DNA of 64,000 nt from an uncultured Clostridia bacterium (GTDB taxonomy: Bacteria > Bacillota > Clostridia > TANB77 > CAG-465): positions 62,001-126,000 of the forward strand of contig CAKPOO010000001.1 in NCBI GenBank assembly GCA_934169925.1. The letters are read 5' to 3'. This document shows, piece by piece, positions 17,475 to 25,801 of the stretch. The position numbers and the translations under genes were made by a program. The notes beneath the pieces were generated by a model. It saw only the letters and a list, made by a program, of their open reading frames with translations, did no database searches and had not been told where the DNA came from. Positions within the stretch are counted from its first letter, which is position 1; the number at the start of each line of letters is the position of its first letter.

Positions 17475-18479
17475 CTAGAATTTTATAAAATGCAAAAAAA
17501 TAATTGTTATGAAAATTGAAGTAATACCAAGTAAAAATTTTAAAAGTATAACATAGTTTAACTTCATTTTTGTACTATGTAGGTATGAATATAACTGAAA
17601 TATTACACAAAGGCCATTAAAATTAATTAAAAAGGAAGAAAAAATTATTTTTATTTTTATATTAATTAAATTACAATTTGCAACATTTGATATTCCTTGT
17701 GTAAACTCGAAAATACTTTTTAAAATTAATGAAAAATTTTCATTTAAATTAAATTTTAGAAAAAATGAAGATATAATTGCTCCAAGTAAATTAAATATAA
17801 TCATAAAACCAAAAACTAAAGATAATGTTTTAAAAGAATTATTTATACTAGAAGTTAACATTTCAAATTTTGTATTTTGTTTAGTATTTGTATTTATGCT
17901 TTTTTTTGAAAAACTATTTAAATTTTGTTTGTTATCGTATATAATATTATTAAATTTATTATATGTAATTAAATATATTAATCCAAAAGTAATTGAAGTA
18001 AGATAATGTATTAGTAATAAATAAATTCCAATTTTTTTGTTTTGGTATATTCCTATACCAACGGTAGATATTACAAAAATTGGATTGCAATTATTAATAA
18101 AACTAGATAAAATGTAGAGTTCTTTTTTACTTATTTTATTTTCTAAGTAAGATTTTGAAAGTATTTTTGCTCCCATTGGAAATCCACATAAAAATCCAAT
18201 TAGTATTATTGGTATTATGTTTTGGTTAATTTTTATTTTAGTTTTTTTAAATAATTTTTTTATAATTACATTTGATATGGTATTTAATATATTTGTTTTT
18301 AATATAATTTCAGTAAATAAAATAAAAGGAAAAAGGGATGGAAATACCTTTGTTAAAAACAATTCAAGTGTTGTTTTTACTGAGGTAAAATTTACATTAG
18401 AATATGAAATTAAAAAATACAATGCTACAAAAAATAGCATAAATTGTATTATTTTGTTTATTTTTATAGTTTTATACAT
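17475..18479 (-). CDS. ylbJ: YlbJ-like sporulation integral membrane protein
   Basis: A nucleoside-recognition (Gate)-type membrane protein resembling YlbJ, which in Bacillus is made under sigma-E and needed for proper spores. The 334 residues contain about eight hydrophobic segments. Family signatures include FPSLFPFILFTEIIL near 50, LIGFLCGFPMGAKIL near 95-109 and SSFINNCNPIFVISTVG near 130. The ATG at 18479 is preferred because AAAGGTG lies nine bases upstream; the GTG at 18491 overlaps that site. The hydrophobic, Ile-rich composition and GFPMGA motif support the call. No clear sigma-E promoter was found. Confidence 0.8.
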   Translation of the reverse strand: MYKTIKINKIIQFMLFFVALYFLISYSNVNFTSVKTTLELFLTKVFPSLFPFILFTEIILKTNILNTISNVIIKKLFKKTKIKINQNIIPIILIGFLCGFPMGAKILSKSYLENKISKKELYILSSFINNCNPIFVISTVGIGIYQNKKIGIYLLLIHYLTSITFGLIYLITYNKFNNIIYDNKQNLNSFSKKSINTNTKQNTKFEMLTSSINNSFKTLSLVFGFMIIFNLLGAIISSFFLKFNLNENFSLILKSIFEFTQGISNVANCNLINIKIKIIFSSFLINFNGLCVIFQLYSYLHSTKMKLNYVILLKFLLGITSIFITIIFLHFIKF

Positions 18480-18522
18480 CTTTATTTTCACCTTTTAAAT
18501 TATATGTTAGGAGAATTTATAT

Positions 18523-19386
18523 ATGCGATATACAAAAGATTTTGTTGATTATGAACTACTTGATATGGCAAATGGAATGAAACTTGAAAAATGGGGTAAG
18601 TACAAACTTTTAAGACCAGATCCACAAATTATTTGGGATAAAAAAGAAAATGAAAATCTATGGAAAAACATAGATGCTAAATACTTAAGAAGTAATACTG
18701 GTGGAGGACATTGGGAAGTATATAACAAACTACCTGATTCTTGGAAAATAAAATATAAAAATCTTACTTTTAATGTAAAGCCAATGGGATTTAAGCATAC
18801 AGGACTATTTCCTGAGCAAGCTGTTAATTGGGATTATATAATAGAGAAAATATCAAAAGTAAGTGATAAAAGAGAAGTAAAAGTATTAAATTTATTTGCA
18901 TATACTGGTGGTGCAACAGTTGCAGCTTTATATGCTGGTGCTAGTGTTTGCCATGTTGATTCTTCTCAGGGAATGGTTAATTGGGCAAAAGAAAATGTTA
19001 CATCTAGTAACTTAAGAGATAAAAAAGTTAGATTCATTGTAGATGATGTTATTAAATTTGTAAAAAGAGAAATAAAAAGAAAAAATACATATGATGTAAT
19101 AATAATGGATCCACCATCATACGGTAGAGGAAAAAATGGTGAGGTTTGGAACATAGAAAAAGATTTATATGAACTTTTTAAACTATGTAGTAGTCTTTTA
19201 TCAAATGATCCTTTATTTATTTTAGTTAATACATATACAGGTGGATTTTCAGGCACTATAGTAAAAACTGCACTAGAAAAAGCAATAAATAAAAAATGTG
19301 AAATCACTTTTGATGAGATAGGAATAAAGCAAAAAAATTCTGATTTAGTATTACCTTGTGGAATGACTACAATATGCGAATTTTAG
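18523..19386 (+). CDS. class I SAM-dependent (rRNA-type) methyltransferase
   Basis: Predicted SAM-dependent RNA methyltransferase of the RlmI/RlmK-like group (COG1092), 287 residues. The SAM-binding motif is LNLFAYTGGATVAALYAGAS near residues 126-145. The acidic residue follows in VCHVDSSQGMVNWAKEN, and the catalytic motif is IIMDPPSYGRGKNGEVW near 197. The protein lacks the N-terminal PUA domain of RlmI. The C-terminal CGMTT is typical. GGAGAA precedes the ATG. It is divergent from the ylbJ-like gene over a 43-base gap. Substrate nucleotide unknown. Confidence 0.85.
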   Translation: MRYTKDFVDYELLDMANGMKLEKWGKYKLLRPDPQIIWDKKENENLWKNIDAKYLRSNTGGGHWEVYNKLPDSWKIKYKNLTFNVKPMGFKHTGLFPEQAVNWDYIIEKISKVSDKREVKVLNLFAYTGGATVAALYAGASVCHVDSSQGMVNWAKENVTSSNLRDKKVRFIVDDVIKFVKREIKRKNTYDVIIMDPPSYGRGKNGEVWNIEKDLYELFKLCSSLLSNDPLFILVNTYTGGFSGTIVKTALEKAINKKCEITFDEIGIKQKNSDLVLPCGMTTICEF

Positions 19387-19416
19387 CAGTTTGTTAATGC
19401 TAAGAATGTATAAAAT

Positions 19417-19445
19417 TTGACATTGCATATGATTTATGTTATAAT
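19417..19445 (+). promoter_or_regulatory. sigma-A promoter of the M23 peptidase gene
   Basis: Consensus TTGACA at 19417-19422 and TATAAT at 19440-19445 with a 17-base spacer, 38 bases before the start codon. Confidence 0.8.
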
Positions 19446-19483
19446 AAATACTGTAGCCTAAAAGGAGGGTGCAATTAATTAAT

Positions 19484-20500
19484 ATGGAAAATAAAAGTGC
19501 ACTCAGCACATTAAGATTTATAATTAGAACTGTTATTATTTTAGCACTTGTTTTTTGTGCGGTAATAGTTACTGTTATTAATTTTTATAAGCCAGTTGTA
19601 AAAGCGTATATAAATGGAGAATTTATTGGATATTTTTCTAATGAACAACAATTTGATACTGTTTATAATGACTTAGTTGCTGAGAAACAAAATATTGATT
19701 CAAAAGTTAAAGTTTATTTAGAAAGTGAACCAACTTTTGAAACTAGTTATGTAAGAGAATCTTTACTTTCTGAACAAAATGTTTATACAAATTTAAGAAG
19801 TAAGATTAAAACAGAATACACTATTTATGAAGTTGCAGTAAATGATGAAACAAAAATGGTATTTTCATCAGAAGACGAAGCAAATAAGTATTCTGAAAAT
19901 TTAAAATCTGAAGTAAAAACATTAAATGTTAATGTTAATGAGAAAAAAGTAGAAGAATTAGATAATATAACTTCAATTGAAAGAGCAGATGCTATTTTAA
20001 AAGATATTGTTGATAGAAATAAACCGGTAGAAACACCAAAAGCAACTACCAAAACAATTACTGCTAAAACATACAATTACTCTTATGAATTACCAACTTC
20101 TGTTAGTACAACAGCTGCAAATATATCTACAACTGATGGGATATGGCCTACAATTAGTAGAACTATAAACTGTGCATATATGGGATATGCTGGTCATACA
20201 GGAATAGATTTAAAAGCTTCTATTGGTACTGATGTTTATGCATATAAAGCAGGTACAGTTGTTTATTCAGGTTGGAGTAATGCTTATGGATATAATGTAA
20301 AAATTGATCATGGAAATGGTTTATCTACATTATATGCTCACAATAGTTCATTACTTGTTTCTGTAGGTCAAACTGTTTCAGCAGGTCAACTTATATCTAA
20401 ATCAGGTAGTACTGGTTGGTCAACAGGACCACACTTACATTTTGAAGTTAGAATTAATGGGGTACCAGTAAACCCATATCCATATATTGCTGGAAAATAA
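19484..20500 (+). CDS. membrane-anchored M23 metallopeptidase
   Basis: Cell-wall endopeptidase of the lysostaphin/LytM family, 338 residues. One N-terminal transmembrane helix (about residues 8-30) precedes a 170-residue extracytoplasmic helical/beta region. The M23 domain at the C-terminus has zinc ligands in GHTGID (H and D) and PHLHFEV (HxH), plus GNGLSTLYAHNS. All ligands are present, so it is probably active. In spore formers similar proteins include SpoIIQ, but this one is longer and has a vegetative-type promoter, so the role is open. The start is ATG 19484, 15 bases after GGAGG (long spacing); the GTG at 19469 overlaps that ribosome site. Confidence 0.87.
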   Translation: MENKSALSTLRFIIRTVIILALVFCAVIVTVINFYKPVVKAYINGEFIGYFSNEQQFDTVYNDLVAEKQNIDSKVKVYLESEPTFETSYVRESLLSEQNVYTNLRSKIKTEYTIYEVAVNDETKMVFSSEDEANKYSENLKSEVKTLNVNVNEKKVEELDNITSIERADAILKDIVDRNKPVETPKATTKTITAKTYNYSYELPTSVSTTAANISTTDGIWPTISRTINCAYMGYAGHTGIDLKASIGTDVYAYKAGTVVYSGWSNAYGYNVKIDHGNGLSTLYAHNSSLLVSVGQTVSAGQLISKSGSTGWSTGPHLHFEVRINGVPVNPYPYIAGK

Positions 20501-20537
20501 TTTGATATATTTGGTTTTTACCATTTATATATATTCA

Positions 20538-20583
20538 CCTATAGCTCAGAAATCACAAACCTCAAGTATTTCTTAGCGTTAGG
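20538..20583 (+). promoter_or_regulatory. structured leader of rpsO (candidate S15 autoregulatory RNA)
   Basis: Arms 20538-20553 and 20568-20583 can form 13 of 16 base pairs with three mismatches, leaving a 14-base loop. No T run follows, so it is not a terminator. It lies 27 bases before the rpsO start. Ribosomal protein S15 represses its own mRNA through such leaders in several bacterial groups; whether this one binds S15 is inference. Confidence 0.5.
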
Positions 20584-20610
20584 CAAGTTGTAAAAAAGGA
20601 GGATTTTAAA

Positions 20611-20874
20611 ATGACTAAAGAAAGAAAAGCTGAAATTTTAAAAACTTATGCAAGAGGTGAAAATGACACTGGTTCTGCAGAAGTTCAAATTGCTCTTCTA
20701 ACTGAAAGAATCAATGAATTAACAGCTCATTTAAATGTTCACAAAAAAGATGATCATTCAAGACGTGGACTTTTAATCATGGTTGGTAAAAGAAAAAGAT
20801 TACTTAGATACTTAGAAGAAAAAGATGTTCAAAGATACAGAGACATCATTCAAAAATTAAATTTAAGAAAATAA
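20611..20874 (+). CDS. rpsO: 30S ribosomal protein S15
   Basis: Binds 16S rRNA in the central domain early in small-subunit assembly. The 87 residues match the usual length of about 89. Conserved blocks are TGSAEVQIALLTERI, LTAHLNVHKKDDHSRRGL and GKRKRLLRYL. AAGGAGGA precedes the ATG by eight bases. It is monocistronic here: a structured leader precedes it and a terminator follows. The usual partner pnp is not adjacent. Confidence 0.98.
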   Translation: MTKERKAEILKTYARGENDTGSAEVQIALLTERINELTAHLNVHKKDDHSRRGLLIMVGKRKRLLRYLEEKDVQRYRDIIQKLNLRK

Positions 20875-20884
20875 TTCTTATACT

Positions 20885-20914
20885 AGATCACTATTTTTAT
20901 AGTGATCTTTTTTG
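20885..20914 (+). terminator. terminator after rpsO
   Basis: A perfect 9-bp stem AGATCACTA/TAGTGATCT with a 6-base loop, followed by six T. Confidence 0.92.
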
Positions 20915-20969
20915 GTGCCTTTATTGAAATAAATTTTTCTTTGTGGTATAATTAACTGCGGTGATTAGT

Positions 20970-22226
20970 ATGAAATATTCTAAACCTAAGGGTACTAGAG
21001 ATATTTTTTTAGATGATATGTCTTTATGGCAATATATGGAAGAAAATATCCGTGAAGTTGCAAAAGAATATAATGTAAAAGAAATAAGAACACCAGTTTT
21101 TGAATCAACAGAAGTTTTTGCAAGGGGCGTTGGTGATGAAACTGATATAGTAAATAAAGAAATGTATACATTTAAAGATAGAGGAGATAGAAGTATTACT
21201 TTAAGACCTGAACTTACTGCTGGTGTTGTAAGAGCATATATTGAAAATGGATTTTCAAGTTTACCATCTCCACTTAAATTTTGGTATGAGGGAAATGTAT
21301 ATAGATATGAAAAAATGCAAAAAGGTAGATATAGAGAGTTTTCACAATTTGGTGTTGAAATATTTGGTAGTGAATCTGTATATGCCGATTTAGAAGCAAT
21401 TTTGATATCTAGAGCTTTTTATAACAAAATAGGTGTACTAGATAAATTATCACTTGATATAAATTCTATTGGTTGTAAAGAATGTAGGAAAAATTATGTT
21501 AATGCTTTAAAGGAATATTTAAAACCAAATTTAGATTCAATGTGTGATACTTGTAAAGTTAGATATGAAAAAAATCCATTAAGAATTATCGATTGTAAAG
21601 AGAAAAATTGTAAAGAAATTCTAAAAGGTATGCCACTTATTACTGATTATTTATGTGATGATTGTAAAAATGATTTTGAAATGTTAAAGAATTTATTAGA
21701 TAGTTTAAACATTGAATATAATGTTGATCCAACTATTGTAAGAGGTCTTGACTATTATAACAAAACAGTTTTTGAATACACATCAAAAGATTTAGGAATA
21801 GCTGTTGGCGGTGGTGGTAGATATGATGGACTTGTTGGAATACTGGGAGGAAAATCAACCCCTGCTGTTGGATTTGGAATTGGTGCAGATAGAGTAATTT
21901 TACTTTTAAAAGAGTATAATAAAATTAAGCAGTTAAGCAATAATATAGATGTATACTTTACATCTGTTTCAGAAAATTTAAATAATGAAATGATAAGTAT
22001 TGCAAATGCTATAAGAAATAAAGGTTTAAGTGTTGATTATGATATATGTGGTAAAAGCTTTAAAGCACAAATGAAAAGTGCAGATAAAGAAAATGCTAGA
22101 TATACTTGTATAATAGCAGATGAAGAATTAAAAGATGGATTTTGTTTAATAAAAGATATGCAAAATGGTAATCAATTAAAAGTTAAATTAGATGCAGATG
22201 CTATTTATGAGATTTTAACTAAATAA
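20970..22226 (+). CDS. hisS: histidyl-tRNA synthetase
   Basis: Class II aminoacyl-tRNA synthetase charging tRNA-His, 418 residues. It shows KPKGTRDIF at the N-terminus, motif 1 in the following helix, and motif 2 around FWYEGNVYRYEKMQKGRYREFSQ. The histidine-specific GLDYYNKTVFE and motif 3, VGFGIGADRV, follow, with a C-terminal anticodon-binding domain. An inserted segment near 170-225 carries several CxxC pairs (CKECRKN, CDTCKVR, CDDCKND) that may bind zinc. The start is ATG 20970 behind GGTGA; upstream GTG 20961 overlaps that site. No T-box leader is seen. It is followed by aspS after 14 bases. Confidence 0.97.
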   Translation: MKYSKPKGTRDIFLDDMSLWQYMEENIREVAKEYNVKEIRTPVFESTEVFARGVGDETDIVNKEMYTFKDRGDRSITLRPELTAGVVRAYIENGFSSLPSPLKFWYEGNVYRYEKMQKGRYREFSQFGVEIFGSESVYADLEAILISRAFYNKIGVLDKLSLDINSIGCKECRKNYVNALKEYLKPNLDSMCDTCKVRYEKNPLRIIDCKEKNCKEILKGMPLITDYLCDDCKNDFEMLKNLLDSLNIEYNVDPTIVRGLDYYNKTVFEYTSKDLGIAVGGGGRYDGLVGILGGKSTPAVGFGIGADRVILLLKEYNKIKQLSNNIDVYFTSVSENLNNEMISIANAIRNKGLSVDYDICGKSFKAQMKSADKENARYTCIIADEELKDGFCLIKDMQNGNQLKVKLDADAIYEILTK

Positions 22227-22240
22227 AGGAGAATGAAAGT

Positions 22241-24007
22241 ATGAATAAATATAGGACTAATAATTGTAATGAACTTGATTTAAAAGACGAAGGTAAAAAA
22301 GTTAGACTTGCAGGCTTTGTAAAAACTATTCGTGATTTAGGTGCATTAGTTTTCGTAGATTTAAGAGATCATTATGGAGTTACTCAACTTGTTATAAAAG
22401 ATCTTGATATGCAAGAAAAATTTAGAAAAGATGTAAATATAGAATCTTCTATAACAGTTCTTGGTATTGTTATAAAAAGAGATGAAGAAAACTATAATGA
22501 TGCTATTGCTACAGGTAAAATAGAAGTTGAAGTTGAATCTTACCAAGTTGTTGGAAAATGTAAATCAGTTTTACCTTTCCAAGTAGATGAAAGTAGAAAA
22601 GTAAGAGAAGATTTAAGATTAGAATATAGATTTTTAGATTTAAGAAATGAAGAAATTCATAAAAAAATTGTTTTTAGATCTAAAGTTCTAAAATTCTTAA
22701 GAGATAAAATGGATAGTTTAGGATTTGTTGAAATTCAAACACCAATACTTGCTAATTCATCACCAGAGGGTGCAAGAGATTTCTTAGTTCCTTCAAGATT
22801 ACATCCAGGTGAATTTTATGCTTTACCACAAGCACCTCAACAATTTAAACAATTACTTATGATATCAGGATTTGATAAATATTATCAAGTTGCACCTTGT
22901 TTTAGAGATGAAGACCCAAGAGCTGATAGATCACCAGGTGAATTTTATCAACTTGACTTTGAAATGGCTTTTGCAGAGCAAGAAGATGTATTAAAAGTAT
23001 TAGAAGACGTTGCATATGATACATTTAATACTTTAGGTAATAAAAAAGTATTAAGCAAAGAATTTGAAAGAATTCCATTTAAAGTTGCAATGGATAAATA
23101 TGGTTCTGATAAACCAGATTTAAGAAATCCACTTGTTATTGAAGATGTTACAGAAGCTTTTAAAGATTCAGATTTTAAAGTATTTAAAGGAAAGACTGTA
23201 AAGGCTATAAAAATTGATTCATCAAATGTTACAAGAAAATTCTTTGATGAAATGGCAGATTATGCAGTATCTGATCTAAAATTACCAGGTCTTGCTTGGG
23301 TAAAAATGGGTGAAGATGGAGTTGTTGTAGGACCAATTGCAAAATTTGTTACAGGTGATGTATTAGAATACTTAAAAGAAAAATTAAACTTTAAAGAAAA
23401 TGAAGGAATATTCTTTACAGCTGGTAAATATTTAGATGCTTGTAAACAAGCAGGAGACGTTAGAATAGAACTTGGAAAAAGACTTGATATACTTCAAAAA
23501 GATGTATATAAATTATGCTTTATAGTTGATTTTCCAATGTATGAATTAGATGACGATGGAAAAATTGCATTTAATCATAATCCATTCTCTATGCCAGTTG
23601 GAGGAATCGAAGCTTTAAATACTATGAGTCCATTAGATATTGTAGCACACCAATTTGATCTTGTTTGTAATGGATATGAACTTGCATCTGGTGCTGTAAG
23701 AAACCATGATATTGATGTTATGGTAAAAGCTTTTGAAATAGCAGGATATACTAGAGATGATGTTGAGTCAAGATTTGGATCATTATTTAATGCATTCCAA
23801 TACGGAGCTCCACCACATGCAGGAGCTGCTCCTGGTATTGATAGACTTATTATGTTACTTATGGATGAAACTAATATTAGAGAAGTTATTGCATTTCCTA
23901 AAAACTCTAAAGCTAGAGATTTACTTATGAATGCACCAGCTCCAGTATTTAAAAATCAATTAGATGATGTTCATATATTATTAAAAAATGAAGATATTAA
24001 TAAGTAG
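22241..24007 (+). CDS. aspS: aspartyl-tRNA synthetase
   Basis: Class IIb synthetase charging tRNA-Asp, of bacterial type with the GAD insertion, 588 residues. The N-terminal OB-fold is seen in VRLAGFVKTIRDLGALVFVD and is followed by motif 1 (FVEIQTPILANSSPEGARDF). Motif 2 is CFRDEDPRADRSPGEFYQLD, and motif 3 is GAAPGIDRLIMLL near the C-terminus. AAAGGAGAAT precedes the ATG. It is co-transcribed with hisS, the usual Firmicute pairing. From sequence I cannot decide between a strict and a non-discriminating (Asn-charging) type. Confidence 0.97.
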   Translation: MNKYRTNNCNELDLKDEGKKVRLAGFVKTIRDLGALVFVDLRDHYGVTQLVIKDLDMQEKFRKDVNIESSITVLGIVIKRDEENYNDAIATGKIEVEVESYQVVGKCKSVLPFQVDESRKVREDLRLEYRFLDLRNEEIHKKIVFRSKVLKFLRDKMDSLGFVEIQTPILANSSPEGARDFLVPSRLHPGEFYALPQAPQQFKQLLMISGFDKYYQVAPCFRDEDPRADRSPGEFYQLDFEMAFAEQEDVLKVLEDVAYDTFNTLGNKKVLSKEFERIPFKVAMDKYGSDKPDLRNPLVIEDVTEAFKDSDFKVFKGKTVKAIKIDSSNVTRKFFDEMADYAVSDLKLPGLAWVKMGEDGVVVGPIAKFVTGDVLEYLKEKLNFKENEGIFFTAGKYLDACKQAGDVRIELGKRLDILQKDVYKLCFIVDFPMYELDDDGKIAFNHNPFSMPVGGIEALNTMSPLDIVAHQFDLVCNGYELASGAVRNHDIDVMVKAFEIAGYTRDDVESRFGSLFNAFQYGAPPHAGAAPGIDRLIMLLMDETNIREVIAFPKNSKARDLLMNAPAPVFKNQLDDVHILLKNEDINK

Positions 24008-24021
24008 AAATACTTTTTATT

Positions 24022-24058
24022 ATGGATAGAGTAGATTTATTACTTTATCCATTTTTTT
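24022..24058 (+). terminator. terminator after aspS
   Basis: ATGGATAGAGTA pairs with TACTTTATCCAT (one wobble) across a 7-base loop, followed by a run of T ending near 24058. Confidence 0.88.
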
Positions 24059-24135
24059 ACTGTTTTTACTTGAAAATTCATTAATATTTTTATACAATAT
24101 TAAGGTAAGGTAATTTTAAACAAAAGAGGAGAAAT

Positions 24136-25101
24136 ATGAAAATATCAATTTTAGGCTTAGGTGCTTATGCAATAGCACTAGCAAAAGTTTTTGAAGAAAA
24201 TGATAATAAAGTATGCATGTGGTCAAAATATAAAGATGAAGTGGATATTGTAAAATTAAAAAGGGAAAATCCAAATCTTTTACCAGGTGTAAAATTATCT
24301 AAAAGTACATTTGTTACAAATGATATGGAAGAATGTGTAAAAAATGCTAAAATTATCGTTCTTGCAGTTCCAATGAATGCTGTAAGAGAAGTATCAAGAG
24401 AACTTTCAAAATTTTTAGATAATGATCAAGTTATATGTCTTGTATCAAAAGCAATAGAACAAAATACAAATAAATTATTATCAGACGTTGTATATGAAGA
24501 AACAAAATCAGATAATATTTGTATGCTTTCTGGACCATCATTTGCAATGGAGCTTGCAAGTAATGAAAAAGTTGGGCTTATTGCTGCTTCTTCTTCAAAT
24601 GTTGCAAGAATGGCTTTAAAAGTCTGTTTAGAAAATGAACATGTTATTGTTGATGCATCAAAAGATATAATAGGTGTGCAACTTTGTGCAATTTGTAAAA
24701 ATATATATGGAATAATGCTTGGAATTATGTATGGCATGAAATTTTCAAAGTCTACTATTGCATCAAATTTTGCAAAAGTTACTAATGACTTAAGAATTAT
24801 TTTAGAAGTACTTGGAGGAAAAGAATATACAATTTTTACGTATGCTGGAATAGGAGATTTATTACTTACTTGCATGAACGAAGAAAGTAGAAATTTTAAA
24901 TTTGGATATGAACTTGGAAGTGGAAAAACATTAAATGAAGTTTTAGAATTAAATAAAGGCAAAACAGTAGAAGGAATTTATTCTGTAGAAGCTATATATA
25001 ATCTATTAAACTTAAGAGAAGTAAATATAAAATCTATTGATATAATGTATGATATTTTAGTAAGAGGTATGGATGCAAAAAATGTTGAAAAATATATGTA
25101 G
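24136..25101 (+). CDS. gpsA: glycerol-3-phosphate dehydrogenase (NAD(P)+)
   Basis: Reduces dihydroxyacetone phosphate to sn-glycerol-3-phosphate for phospholipid synthesis. It has 321 residues. The N-terminal nucleotide fold is divergent (GLGAYAIALA instead of the usual GAGSWGTALA). LSGPSFAMEL, the conserved lysine in CKNIYGIMLG and GIGDLLLTCMNEESRNFKFG are conserved. The loop that usually reads NTKAALITRG is replaced by a segment containing STIASNFAKVTND, so it is a divergent member. GAGGAG precedes the ATG. It is followed after 11 bases by an O-methyltransferase gene. Confidence 0.87.
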   Translation: MKISILGLGAYAIALAKVFEENDNKVCMWSKYKDEVDIVKLKRENPNLLPGVKLSKSTFVTNDMEECVKNAKIIVLAVPMNAVREVSRELSKFLDNDQVICLVSKAIEQNTNKLLSDVVYEETKSDNICMLSGPSFAMELASNEKVGLIAASSSNVARMALKVCLENEHVIVDASKDIIGVQLCAICKNIYGIMLGIMYGMKFSKSTIASNFAKVTNDLRIILEVLGGKEYTIFTYAGIGDLLLTCMNEESRNFKFGYELGSGKTLNEVLELNKGKTVEGIYSVEAIYNLLNLREVNIKSIDIMYDILVRGMDAKNVEKYM

Positions 25102-25112
25102 GAGATGTTGTA

Positions 25113-25712
25113 ATGGAGAAAAATGAACTATTAGCTAAAATAAAAGAAGAAGCTTTATTAAATCATGTACCAATTTTACAAGATGTTTCTTTAAATTTTA
25201 TTGAAACTATACTTGATATAAAAAGACCAAATAGAATACTTGAAGTAGGTACTGCTGTTGGGTATTCAGCAAGCTGTTTTTCAAAGTATTTAAGTGGTGA
25301 AAATCCTAAAATTGTTTCTATAGAAATAAAAAAAGAAATGTATGATATTGCTACTAAAAATATTAAAGATTTAGGCTTAGATGATAAAATAGAAATCATA
25401 AATGCAGATGCAACAACATATTTAAAAGAGATGAATGATAATTTTGATGTTATATTCATTGACGCTGCAAAAGGTCAATATTTAGTGTATTTAAATGAAG
25501 CTATTCGTATGGCTAATGATAATGCAGTTATAATAGCAGACAATGTATACTTTAAAGGTAGAGTATTATCTGGATATAATGAGCACAGACATAGAACAGC
25601 AACAAATCGTTTAAGAGAATATCTAAGAATTATTGATGAAGATGAAAGGTTACATTCAACTGTATTAAATATAGGTGATGGAGTTGCAGTTTCTGTTGTA
25701 CATAAAAAATAA
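25113..25712 (+). CDS. trmR: O-methyltransferase (TrmR-like, tRNA 5-hydroxyuridine methylation)
   Basis: A class I SAM-dependent O-methyltransferase of the metal-dependent COMT/YrrM group, 199 residues. The SAM motif is ILEVGTAVGYSASCF near 40-54. The acidic ribose contact follows in IVSIEI, and the metal-binding IDAAKGQYLVYL near 116 is followed by IIADNV. YrrM/TrmR in Bacillus methylates 5-hydroxyuridine-34 of tRNAs to 5-methoxyuridine; assignment to that subfamily rests on length and motif similarity. GGAGATG precedes the ATG. A U32-peptidase gene of the ho5U-forming superfamily is elsewhere in the window (48488). Confidence 0.75.
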   Translation: MEKNELLAKIKEEALLNHVPILQDVSLNFIETILDIKRPNRILEVGTAVGYSASCFSKYLSGENPKIVSIEIKKEMYDIATKNIKDLGLDDKIEIINADATTYLKEMNDNFDVIFIDAAKGQYLVYLNEAIRMANDNAVIIADNVYFKGRVLSGYNEHRHRTATNRLREYLRIIDEDERLHSTVLNIGDGVAVSVVHKK

Positions 25713-25764
25713 AATAAGAAAAATATATAATAAATATAAAATAAATATATAAATATACTAAAAT

Positions 25765-25801
25765 AAAAGAAGAATATGATTAATTTTCATATTCTTCTTT
25801 T
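25765..25801. terminator. bidirectional terminator between convergent genes
   Basis: A perfect 15-bp stem AAAAGAAGAATATGA and its complement with a 7-base loop overlaps the end of the minus-strand gene. It is T-rich in both reading directions. Confidence 0.85.

Noticed and set aside
20914..20969. T-box riboswitch before hisS
   Set aside because: The gap is too short for a T-box, and no antiterminator consensus is present; only the rpsO terminator is there.
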